DNA from: Ascarosepion bandense
Lineage: Eukaryota; Mollusca; Cephalopoda; Sepiida; Sepiidae
Length of the DNA: 64,000 bases
NCBI GenBank assembly: GCA_037127315.1
Contig: JBBBDQ010000443.1
Coordinates: 392,001-456,000, forward strand
Direction of reading: 5' to 3'
The notes below the pieces were generated by a model. That model made no database searches and had not been told where the DNA came from. It saw only the letters and a program-made list of their open reading frames with translations. The position numbers were made by a program, and so were the translations under genes. Shown piece after piece: positions 26,350 to 37,127 of the stretch. The first letter of the stretch is position 1, and each line of letters begins with the position of its first letter.

Positions 26350-26668
26350 GCAGGACAATAGCTTAGTGAATTAAAATGTTGGTTCATAGATTTGGTGACA
26401 TAATAATTGTGAGTTCAGTTCCTGAGCTAGGTAGTATGTACTTGGACTCAGTGGAAACGAGTAAGCAGTAACTGCACTAGAAATAAGGACTAGACAAGAT
26501 ACCCCAGACATAGGCAGTGGAATGAGAACAGTCTACCGCTGTAGATTAAATAAATGTTTTGGTTCAGTATTCCCTGTAGGTTATCCATCTCAATATACAG
26601 ATGAAGGCCAGAGACCACAATAGAAAAGATGTTGCCATAACAACAAAGATGAGGAAAATATTCTGATT
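26350..26668 (+). repeat. SINE-B copy
   Basis: A box-like ATAGCTTAGTGAATTAAAAT, B box-like TTGTGAGTTCAGTTCC, body TGGAATGAGAACAGTCTACC, then AGATTAAATAAATGTTTTGG and tail GATGAAGGCCAGAGACCACA with ACAAAGATGAGGA. Confidence 0.75.
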
Positions 26669-26921
26669 ACAAATAGTATATTCATTTGCTAATAACCATT
26701 ATATTGTACGTAGATATTTTTTATGGTCTGTTTCTATACAAAATGTCATATAAAAATTTAAATGCTTAACTTGTAATAAATTTTTGGTAAATAAGATGCC
26801 AAAAATAGTTAAAATCCATATCTTTCTTTTACAATGTCATATCAGGGATCTAAATGTAGTAATATATAATCTTACCCTAAGTAAATGATTCTTAAGACTA
26901 GTGATCTAATTTGTTATAAAT

Positions 26922-27645
26922 ACAAAGTGATCAAAAAGTATTGGGACTTGTGCTACAGTAACTGAAGTAAAGTATACAGAGTAAAGCAGTTTGACCTTGA
27001 ACTCTGTTGCATATGCATATTGTAACATTCTCTCACTTCAGTTGTTCATAACAGTACTCGGAATGAAAGTGTGTAGTATGCGGTCATCTTACCACACCAC
27101 AGAGGTTCCATGGCAGCGAAGACTGAGCTTTGGTTTTTGGGATCATACACATCGACTTGCAATTTGTCCCCCCACCAAGCTTTCTTCAACTACAAGGGCA
27201 TTGTTCATTTTGAGTATGCTCTCCCTGGTTAGACAGTAAATGAGGAGTACTACCAGGATGTGTTGTATTTGTGAAATGCTGTTCATTGGAAAAGTACAAA
27301 ACTGCATATATCCAGTGACTAGCAACTCTATAATGATGAAACACCTACCTATTCAGCTCAGCTTGTACAGACAGTTTTTGGCAAAGTACAACATTCCTCA
27401 TATCTGATCACCACCATATTCCCCAGATCTCAACCCTCTTCAAAAATAAAATCCCACTTGAAAGTAACAATATTTGAAAACATTAATGAAATCTAAGAGA
27501 ATGCAACAAGCAGCTGTGCGCTATTACTAGAATCTATACTGGATAGTGTATATGGCTTCAGAAGGGGTACTACTTTGAAGGAGATTAAATGCCAGACTGC
27601 AGTTTTCTTTTTATAACACCACTCTCAATATTTCTCTTATGCAAT
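26922..27645 (+). mobile_element. mariner-family transposon relic
   Basis: The left end reads CAAAGTGATCAAAAAGTATT, a typical mariner-type terminus. Near 27380 the sequence encodes FLAKYNIPHI-SPPYSPDLNPL, the last catalytic-Asp region of the transposase. Near 27568 it has TACTACTTTGAAGGAGATTAAA, resembling the conserved DYFEGD-stop end of these transposases. The body is shortened and out of frame. The right terminus is worn and only partly recognisable near 27625-27645. Confidence 0.65.
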
Positions 27646-28184
27646 CTCAAAATTTCTTGCATTAAGAATGTTAAAAAGGAGACCTCAAAAATTTCTCTTC
27701 TATTATTGACTGTTAAAATATTTTTCATATTCTTATAGCTCTCACTATTGTGGTTTTGTGCCAGACTGAGTTTGCCTTAATTATCAACCATTTGTCTTCC
27801 ATATCTCAGATCCTGACTCATTTATATCCCCTGCCCCCACAACATATATTTTTCTAGGATTATGATTTATTTAAAGAATTTCAAACTAATCTGGACCAAT
27901 CAGAGGTTTGATCAACATAACTTTATAAACTCAACCCTGATAGTTAATTTTCTTCAATATTTGTATTGTAATTTGGCATGAAAATTATTCTATTTACTTT
28001 CAAAATATCAAAACACAACTTATTATTTACACTATTTGCATTATTCGGACTTTTGTCCTTATCTTTATTGTCATATTTACAACATTTTGACTGTTGTACA
28101 CTCCAGCCTTCTTTTTTACATTTGAGTTTTGAACCAAGTCCTTTATTCAGTCCATGGAGATAGATTATGCTATTCCTCAAGGAC

Positions 28185-28505
28185 ACACAGCCCACTGGAT
28201 AAAAGTGTTGGTTGAAGTAATCCAGTGACTTGACCCAAAGAATTGTGAGTTCAATACGTGGCCACAGCAGAGGTGAAGAAAAATTTGGAGGGTTGAATTA
28301 CTAAAGGAAATTAACTGAAACTGAAGTATCCAGAAAAGGCATGGTATGTGGAACTAGAACAACCTACTCCTGTGGACTAAATAAAGGGTTCAGTTTAAAA
28401 TTACAACTTGATACCACTTGAAGAAGGCTGGAGCATACAATAGCCAAAATGTGAATGTAACAATAAAGATGAGGACAACAGTCTGAACAATGTAAATAGT
28501 TATAA
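28185..28505 (+). repeat. SINE-B copy
   Basis: A box-like CAGCCCACTGGATAAAAGTG, B box-like TTGTGAGTTCAATACG, ACAACCTACTCCTGTGGACT, AAATAAAGGGTTCAGTTT, tail TTGAAGAAGGCTGGAGCATA and ATAAAGATGAGGACAACAGT. Confidence 0.78.
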
Positions 28506-28767
28506 TACCTCATTTTAGAAATAGACCAATTATGCTTATTAATGTTATTTATAGTATCTTAAAAATTGAAATTCCTTCTCTCAGTAACTTAGACTTTTTA
28601 TTAATTTAAATAAATCATGTTTTTGCATTTTCATGTAATGGATTTTTTTTTTTCGTTTGTTAAAAATTAATTAAAGCCTTGTTTAATTGGTAAGAGACTC
28701 TGGCAATTAAAATGAAGCATCAATGAATAAAGGTCTCTCACCTGAAAAGATAACTATTTGTTACTGG

Positions 28768-28905
28768 AAAATCTATTCAAAATACCTGGCCCTAAAAAGA
28801 ATGGTTGACTTGGTGAGCAAAGAAAACTAATTCTCAAAAATCTATTCAAAATACCTGGCCCTAAAAAGAATGGTTGACTTGGTGAACAAAGAAAACTAAT
28901 TCTCA
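28768..28905 (+). repeat. Tandem duplication, 2 x 69 bp
   Basis: The block starting ATCTATTCAAAATACCTGGC is repeated with period 69 and one visible substitution (GGTGAGC against GGTGAAC). Confidence 0.92.
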
Positions 28906-31900
28906 GTTTTAAAAGAATTTTCTCCTTCAGATGACACTACTCAAGACATAGACAAAGGTGAGATTAGAATTTTCTGATAAACACTCCACATGTCAAGAGA
29001 AAATTGTAGCTCTATGCTGGGTAAATTACAACTTAGCTAACTTTATTAGGCTTTTGGAATTAAACTATAAACATGTTGACCTTGAATAAGTCACTAACCA
29101 TTAAGCTGTTACTGCAGACATGTTAAGGGTGTGATAATTATTTACAACACTTGCTTTTTGCTGATATGAATGCAACAGTCAACACTTTAGAGGTTTTATC
29201 TTCATTTCAAGTTTGTTTTCTTGGTAAAAAAATGTTATAGTAAGCTTAACTGGGTTTAAGTCGTGAAAATCTCTGGAATATATTCAAAATATAAGAATAT
29301 ATGATCTGCCACTCAGCAAATGTGTTTGAAACCCATCATTATATAATCTGTTCCTCAGTGCCATATGAATGTGGCCATGTGACAAAATTATATATCTGCT
29401 TAATATTTTAATTGTTTATATGTTTAGAGTACAAACCTATGTGCTTTATATATATATAGAACAAATTTTAGATATTTTATAAAATCTTTTCTAGATTATA
29501 TTACTCTCTTAAATTAAATAAAAAGAATCTAACATTGAGTTTGTCTCTATCAGAATTTTCCTGAGTTAAATACCAAATATTCTGTTATCTCTGTGTAATA
29601 TATATATAATCATCAAACACTTTTCCAAGTTTTACTTGATTAATAGCAATTCTGCAAATGTTATTGCATCCACTTGTGAACAACTGCAAAAAGCATTTTT
29701 ATACATACATATATAGACATTTGTTTACTAACAGTTTCTGCTACAATAATTTCTGATACAATAATTACAAACAGTGGTAAGTAATTGATGCATTTACACT
29801 TCCTACTGAGCTTTTTTATTTTTAAATATGACTGTTTGCTTATACAAACGAGGAATTAAAAAAAAAAAAAAACTCCCAAAATTGGCAGAAACAAGAAATC
29901 AGCTAAAAATAGATAAATGAATCTGATTTGGGGAATTTTTTTTTTATTTATGACTAAATTGAAAAAGTTGTGTTTTAAAAGAATTTGTTTTGGAGCAACA
30001 ATGAGCAAATTTGAATAAACACATTTGGGTTGGGAAGAGTTTTAATGGACTGTTTTTTATGAATAATCCGAATATGGATAATTATAAAGCTGAAACATCC
30101 AGAATTATCAAATTGGCTCAGAAAGAATACAAGAATATGCATGACTGGGTAGTAAAGGTGATCTACTAAGAACTATGCAAGTGATTGCATTTAAAGCCGT
30201 CAGTTCTATGGTATATGTCCAGGCCAGAAGTTCAGATCTAGTAATGGACAAGATATAATCTAGATATTGAATTAACTGTTCTTGCAGAACACAGTAGATT
30301 TTAAATAATCAAGTTTAGACAAGTATCTCAACCTTGCCAGAGAGCTAAATAAGTTACAGAACATGAACATGACAGTTGTGCCAGCTGGGAACAGTCTCAA
30401 AGAATGTAGGAAAAGAGTAGTAGAGAGTGAAAATCAAGGGAAGAGATGGAACCATCCATTACTAAAAATATTAAGAGGGTGGAGAGAGTGGTAATATTGA
30501 AGGGACTTGCTGCACAGTTTGTAACACCTTTGTTTTAAGTGAAGGTAAAAAAAAAACAATTTATGAACATTTAAAATGAAATATTTTCTGAACCTACAAG
30601 CATGTTTTTTTTTTTTTTAAAGGATTGTGATCATTTCAATTACAAATTTTACATTATTTGCATAAGATAACCATATTCCTCACATTAGACAATTATCAAG
30701 TAAAAGCAACATTACATAAATAGTATTCATTAATATAAATAAAAGTATCAACTCATTCTTAACTTTAAAAAAAACACGTTATTCATTATACTGAGCCTTT
30801 GTTCCTAATCAGTTTTACAAAATGATATTTATTCATTTTAATACCCAAGTTAATATTCTCTCCTTTTCATGTTTGTAGTTATAGTCTTTACTTGTGTGAT
30901 GATACAATTTATCTTGCATGTGTATTTTGATCTTCAACAAACATTACAGGTCAGGGGAAAAATGTATTTTGGTGAAAAAACTATTTTATTGCCATCAAAA
31001 AAAATTGTAAATCTTTTGCTTTTTAATTTCTAATAAATTTTTAGAAATGCTGTATTTTCTAACTTTGGAGATAATGTTTATCAAAGCTAAATTCACTTTA
31101 AATTTTCACAAATTTTTTTAAAAGAACATTTGCATTTTATTATAGCATGTGCTTGTGTTGAGCATATGTTAGCCTGTCTTTAATTCAACATTTGAACTGT
31201 AAACTTTGGTGATAAAAGTTTAATTGTAGCCACTTAAATAACTTTTCACATGTAACCTCAGAATTTAAAATGTTTCTTTTATTATCATTCTCTGTTATTC
31301 TCTTCCCTTGCAACATTGGGAAATAGCTTTTACACATTGTAAAAAAAAATTATGCAAATTTTGAATAGGAAAATCAGTCCTGTGTATGAAGTAAGTAAAT
31401 TTATATATTTTCTCATGAATATAATATCTAAAAATAATAAAACTTCAAGCGAGAGTACAATTACATTTGAAAACCCTGTTCTTTATTGTCCAACTCAGTA
31501 CTGTTCTAGAAGTTGATACATTTTTCTTTTTCATGAGTTTCAAGCACTGATGGGAGGATGGGTCATTTATAAGGATTAAAATTAGTGTCCACTAAAATTA
31601 AGCTATTGTAACTGCCCTGCCATTGCCTCCTGAAAAACACAACCTTACAAATGGATTAAAATAGCTGGATTCATGCATAAAGCCTTATACTACCAAGAAC
31701 AAGTATCTTTTAATTAGTGCTGACAGGAAGTGGTTATAAGAAAATGCTGAGGCTGTCAGGGTCTTTCCTGCCAACTTTGAATTATAATTGAGAAACTTAC
31801 TTGTCTTTGAACTTAGATTTTTAAACTCGACTGTAAATTTTGCATGCATATTGTCAACTTTCTTGTAATTTATTTTTTTTCTTGAAAATATATAAAAAAA

Positions 31901-31992
31901 ATCTGTTTTGATAATGGGAAAGAACTCAATGTTTGCATATTACACATAATTGGGATTTTAGAGTTTTACAATTTTGTTTCTTTGCCTTTTAG

Positions 31993-32141
31993 GTTTTTTC
32001 CTTGGACGCCATTGCTTCTGATACGATTGAATTTGAAGTTAAAGATAAATTTGCCAAGAGTCGCCCAACCATAATCCGTTTTTTAGGACGTGCTGAGGTT
32101 TCAGTTCAACGGATCATTGATAAAGCAAATGCAGCTCATGG
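31993..32141 (+). CDS. HECW1/HECW2: HECW exon: C2 domain, EVKDKFAKSRP strand
   Basis: The acceptor is TGCCTTTTAG and the donor is TGG/GTAAGA. The 49 codons include IEFEVKDKFAKSRP followed by RFLGRAEVSVQRIID. The vertebrate family has the nearly identical EI(E/K)VKDKFAKSRPIIKRFLGK...VQRLLE, so identity is very secure. This segment forms the later beta strands of the C2 fold. It leaves in phase 2 and joins to 35862. The donor lies directly before a long pyrimidine-rich stretch at 32148-32215. Confidence 0.94.
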
Positions 32142-32685
32142 GTAAGATTTTCGTCCTTTTTTCTTTTTTTCTTTTGTCTTTCTCTTCTTGCATTTGTCTT
32201 CCCTTTTTTTTCTTCTTAGTAGTTAGAGAAAGTTACTACTCAGCCGTTATATTCAAATCAATTTGTAGCTTAAAGTTGGCTTTGTTACCTGCCATGAATT
32301 TTAATAACATATTACTGTATTATTGCAGCTTCATTTTAATTTTACTTAAACCTATTTCAAATTGCAAACAAATATAAATAATTATTAATGTTAATATATC
32401 ATGAACATTTAAATGGTCTTAACATTTTCCCCCTGCCATAGTATTTCTGCTTTAATTACCTCGTTGATGAGCAGAAATCTCCAAATGATTTTTATGATTT
32501 GAGTCAAACTTCAACTCTTAAAAAAATAATTTTTCAGCTTTTAAGATTTTTAAACCATAAATGCTTATTCATAAAACAAAATCAAATTTACAGGATAAAC
32601 TACATTTGAACTGTACATTGGTTATTTGTATCTTTTTCTCTGTACCATATCTTTTCAGGACACAGGCAATTATGGGTCTCTAGAG

Positions 32686-33012
32686 CAGGAGTTTTCAAAC
32701 GTTTTGACTTACAGACCCCTTTATTAAAAATTGATCCATGGATGACGCTTACACCCTGAAAAAAAAAAGTAAATTTGAACATCATGCTCTTACATGTGTA
32801 AAATAATTTTTTGTATAAATAACGTTGACATGTAATGGACGATAGTGCAAGCATTTGTCATTTGATAACATTAATAAGTATAAAAAAAAAAAAAAATATC
32901 CAGGCATTGAAAATTTATACTTTGAATTTCATGTGATGAGTTAATCCACAGGCCCCCTATCTTATCCTTGCGGACCCCCTGTGGTCCATGGACCACAGTT
33001 TGAAAACCCCTG
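32686..33012. mobile_element. hAT-type MITE with perfect 8-bp target duplication
   Basis: The termini CAGGAGTTTTCAAAC and GTTTGAAAACCCCTG are near-perfect inverted repeats with the universal hAT form CAGGGGTTTTCAAAC. They are flanked by identical 8-bp direct repeats CTCTAGAG at 32678-32685 and 33013-33020. The 327-bp interior has no coding capacity. An 8-bp target duplication plus this terminus defines a hAT MITE. Confidence 0.9.
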
Positions 33013-33029
33013 CTCTAGAGCTTCTGTTT

Positions 33030-33340
33030 TGCACTCCATGACTTTAACCACTTTATAGTTTGTTTTTTTTTATCTTTGTTGTATCATCTATTCACTCAAT
33101 CTCATTAAGTAGGCTACTCACTGTTTTCACCTTCTTTTCTTGCCTTCAACAAGCCCTGTGAGTGCTAAATTCTCTTAACACTCTTTCTTTGTGTTCCAGA
33201 AATTTCATCACTCTTCCTGATTATAAGAATAGTGTCCTTGTTCCTATTTTCCTTAAAACTTAAAAACCAGTGTTCCCAACATTCATTGGAAGAACCACAT
33301 CTGTCACTTCAAGTCTTTTCTGTAAGAAGATTGCCCAGAA
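33030..33340. repeat. Repeat E copy (unclassified)
   Basis: Partner of 17540-17860; CCTGTGAGTGCTAAATTCTC and CTGTCACTTCAAGTCTTTTC are the clearest shared blocks. It follows the hAT MITE directly. Confidence 0.5.
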
Positions 33341-33780
33341 TACATTACTGTATAGGGAATTAGATATTACATAGCAATTAGTACTTTTTTTTTTTTGTAA
33401 GGCATTTTTTACTATTATACTGCACTTCTGAGTTTTGGTTTTATATTTATGCTATTTGTTACTACACTATCAAAATAGTTTAAAAATCTTTTTTAAAAGA
33501 AAGGAAAAAAATTAAAATTTAAGTTTTAATTTACAAAACTTTATTTACAGAAATGAATAAAAAATCTTGAAACATACTCAATCAAAAGGTTTAAATATTG
33601 TAGCTCAGGAGTCTGTTGGACACATACACACAAGATTTAGAACAGTTAAAAATTCTTTTTTGTATATCTTTTTAAAAAGACAAAAAATGAATATAGTTGT
33701 AATAAATGATATCTAAGTAAGTTAAAAATGTTTATTATCCTCGCTATTATAATAAAAAGTGTTTTGTGTGTAATAAATAA

Positions 33781-33811
<31 letters not shown>

Positions 33812-34019
33812 ATCTCCATCCCTCCTGTTGTGCTCATGGGTTTGTATTTTTCTTTTCTTATGTCTTAATGTAAGAAACTCAATAGTAGGCACATTCAGTG
33901 TATATTTTGCTGTTATTTTAGACGGCTTATCGATGTAAATATTTTGATTGCATGAGCCCACTTGTTATTATTGTTCATCATGAATTTGTACATTACTGGT
34001 GTTATTTTGATACAAGACA

Positions 34020-34560
34020 TAGACAGTGCCGTCAAGTAGCTCTGCTAGTCCTTAGTAATTAATTCACATCTTTGGCTCTCTCTTAGGACAACCATACAAT
34101 CTATCTTACTAATAATGGTTAACTCTTTCTTACTTTGCTTTATGGCCTTCTCTAAGATTTTCTTTTGGCTATTTTTTCTGAGTTTGACATTAATACAGTA
34201 TCATCTGCATATTTTATGTTAAGATTGTGTCCACCAGTAATAAATCCTGATAGATTTTCTATTTCTCTTAGAATCATCTTATTGTATAGGTTGAATAAAT
34301 CTTATTAGAAAGTACATGATTGTCATACGCCTCTTTCTATTGTTCTACTTGTTTTGTTTCCATTTTTGTTCCCAAAAGTGGAAAATGAAAATCTTATAAA
34401 TCGAGTTTTTCAATTACTTCTTCATGTTATACCTTATCAAATACTGTTGTGTAATCTATAAAACATAGATATAGGTTTTTCTGTTTTTGTCTTAGTTTGA
34501 CACATTCTCATCATGAAAATAATATTTTTTGTTCCAGTCTCTTGAATAAACCTCATTGAT
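34020..34560 (-). mobile_element. RTE-like LINE reverse transcriptase fragment
   Basis: The minus strand reads YICFIDYTTVFDKV near 34450 and KYADDTVLMSNSEK near 34210. These are the paired catalytic palm motifs (FIDYxKAFD and YADD) of an RTE-type reverse transcriptase. The segments between are out of frame and the element has no recognisable ends. Related sequence may continue to about 34900. Confidence 0.7.
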
Positions 34561-35524
34561 CTTGCCCTATTTCCAATCTAATTCTATTAATGAGTTATGT
34601 GGCTCATCAGGCTGATTATCTGTTGAGGTTTTCATTTATTTGTACTTTGATTCTTTGGCAGTATGATGAAAGTAATTTGTTGAGGTCTCTCGGTATTTCA
34701 CCACTGTCGTATATTTTGATAACATTATCGAACCCAAAATGGTCTAAAATTGTCGACATTTGTTACAGTTACTCATTTAGTACTGCTGCTTTGCTTTTTG
34801 GCCAGATCCTTTCATGTTGTATATATAGGTTTCTCTCTCCTGTTGTCATGGAAGAGTTCTCTGATGTATTTGTCATATCGCTGTAATATCTTTTAGAGAA
34901 TAATCTAAAGCTGTTCATATCAATAGGTAATACATTTAGCATTTAAGTTATTTATCTGGACAGTTATCTGTGGTATATATTGAAGAGTACTTTTCTTTTG
35001 TTTCATGAAAGATTTGCAGTAAAATAAGTACAAATGATAAAGCAGATTATTTGTGTTCATATTATACAGAAAAAACAATTGTAGTGTGTATAGTATACTG
35101 TTTTAAGCATAGACTATGTAATGGAAGAATCACTGGTTATTTACTAAAATCATCTAAGTTTTGGCACAAGGCCACATACATAGTGCACCAGGTGAAGATT
35201 GAAATCTCTCATAAAAATCTACTAGAGCAGCTTGTTAACCATAATGAGATGCCCAGGAGAAATTCCAGTTAAAAAAAATGTCAAAATAAGTACCATATTA
35301 CTGGCATCAAACTTTACACATTATAAACATTTGTCTTTTACTTTTGGCACCAATGTACAGCCCACCAAATATGATACACTACATCTCTTCAAAACAGTCA
35401 TTGCTTAAGTTTTTTTATTTGCCTGCTTCAAATTTTCGCATGGACTTAATCAATGAGTACATTTAATTATAAAAAGAATTTGCAAAACTTCAGTGTAACT
35501 AGTTTACAATGCTTACTAATATAC

Positions 35525-35833
35525 GGATGCGTGTTGTGGTACAGTGGATATCGGCTTGGAACGAGAAATCGGGGAGCCGAGTTCGAATTCCAGTTGAATC
35601 CATTGTATTCACTTACGCACAAATACCCTTGGAAAGGTATTAATCCGTCTCTTCCTTCCAGTTATGGGTTAAATAGCAGGACAGACTGGGTTCTATAGCC
35701 TTGGTTGGCAACCAGTCTACCGCAGAAAGCAATGGCAACCTACTGCGGGATAATCTTCTGCCCAGTCAGTCATGTCTCTTTCGAGACATGATCGCTCAAG
35801 CGTGTATCACGTATGGCACTCGACTGACTAACT
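35525..35833 (+). repeat. tRNA-derived SINE-A, near full length
   Basis: A box TGGTACAGTGG and B box GAGTTCGAATTCC (Pol III promoter) are followed by a conserved body (TTCACTTACGCACAAATACC, GTTATGGGTTAAATAGCAGG, GTCTACCGCAGAAAGCAATG). It ends in a hairpin-forming tail (ATGTCTCTTTCGAGACATGA) and ACTCGACTGACTAAC. It lies directly upstream of the HECW exon at 35862. Confidence 0.88.
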
Positions 35834-35861
35834 AATATACAGTGTATTTTTATGTTTCCAG

Positions 35862-35962
35862 TCCAGTGAACTTTAATTTGGATTTAGTTCGAAGAAACCC
35901 TAGGGAACATGTAAGTGGTACTTTGATGCTTACCACTGGAGTTCAAGTCAATGTTCAACCTG
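35862..35962 (+). CDS. HECW1/HECW2: HECW exon: end of the C2 domain
   Basis: The acceptor is TGTTTCCAG at 35853-35861 and the donor is CTG/GTAAGT. The encoded segment contains NLDLVRRNPREHVSGTLML, equivalent to the LGRRLPxDHVSGxLQF strand closing the C2 domain in vertebrate HECW. A second possible acceptor a few bases downstream (CCAG at 35863-35866) would shift the frame and is rejected. The exon starts about 30 bp after the end of a SINE (35525-35833), so the SINE lies in or next to the branch-point and pyrimidine-tract region. Confidence 0.88.
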
Positions 35963-36189
35963 GTAAGTAATTGTTAATGTCTATATGAAATATATTTTCT
36001 GTTTCTTGTTGCTTTTTTGTTTTATTCTCTTTTTTCTTTTTTTCTTTTTTTTTTCTTTTTTTACAGAACAATATTTAATCCATTATAAGATGATCTGTTC
36101 CTCAAGTATATAATGTTAGTTTGGATGTAACATAGATACATTTTTATTTGGATATTGATTTGAAAGAAAATAATTTAATATGAATTATT

Positions 36190-37127
36190 TTTTTTTATTA
36201 TTATTTTACGCCAAGCAAGGCAATAAAGCCACTAAAATGCTTACTGAGTGTTAAAGAATATGAAGTTAAGGAAAACAGTTCTAAGGAGAGAGAGAGAGAA
36301 TGCTAAAAGAGCAGAAATTAAAATCCCAGAAGATATCAATTGACATTGCATTTAAATTTTTAAAGATCACAGTTGACTGGGAAGCAAGAAGCCAGAAGTG
36401 AGTTCCTCAAGTGAGGAGTGCAATAGAAGAAACTGTTAGCATAGAACTTATGGTTACATCTGACCATTTCAACTATAATATGAGACCTTGCTACATAAAG
36501 TCTATGTACCATAGAGAAGAGTTCATCAGAACAATTACCATGACTATTTATAGAAAAGGCACAGGGAATTTACATTATATTGGTGGGAAAGTGAGTGAAG
36601 CTGAGATGCCAGGAGCAATAATATTGCAGATTATTCTTTGCATTTTATCAAGAATTTCTAAATATACAGCAGGAGCAGAAGATTATATTAAGTTTATTAA
36701 TATAAACATATATAGGACTGCACTTAAATTTATAAAGTCTAGGTATCATAGAGGAAAGTTCATCAGAAGAATTACCATGAAAATATTTATAGAAAAGGCA
36801 CAGGGAATTTACATTATATTGGTGGAATAGTGACTGAAGCTGAAATGCTAGATCAGGACCAATAACATTGCAAATTCTTCTTCGAATTTTATCAAGAATA
36901 TCTAAATATAGCCAGAACATTGAACCCTATGTGACAGGAATATTCAAAATCTGGATGAATAGTAAAATTATAAATATGTAAGATTCTGGTGAGAAAAATT
37001 GTCTAGCACAACACAGCAAACCAACTTTCCTAGCAGCAGGCTTAGGGATTGGTTCAGTATAGTCTTTCCACTTTATATCTGCAGAAAATGTTAGTCAGAG
37101 AAGATGCAATGAGACACTCTACTGGAG
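36190..37127 (-). mobile_element. Jockey/CR1-like LINE 3' fragment, copy 3, with internal duplication
   Basis: The antisense reading at 36920-36648 gives ILDKIRRRICNVIGPDL and SLCLFYKYFHGNSSDEL, the same C-terminal block as the other LINE copies. The 3' end at about 36200-36240 carries a variant of the family terminus (GCCAAGCAAGGCAATAAAGCCACT). A segment of about 170 bp occurs twice (36498-36667 and 36736-36908). No intact frame remains. Confidence 0.75.

Larger units (their letters stand above)
16239..31992 (+). other. HECW intron (15754 bp)
   Basis: This is the largest complete intron in the window. It holds a 5S/tRNA SINE, antisense LINE fragments at 17840-18340, 18470-18870 and 25900-26255, compound microsatellites, two mariner relics (23340-23960 and 26922-27645), one antisense SINE-A and three SINE-B copies. 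Nothing was recognised in about 28910-31990, nor in most of 19200-21500. Confidence 0.7.
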
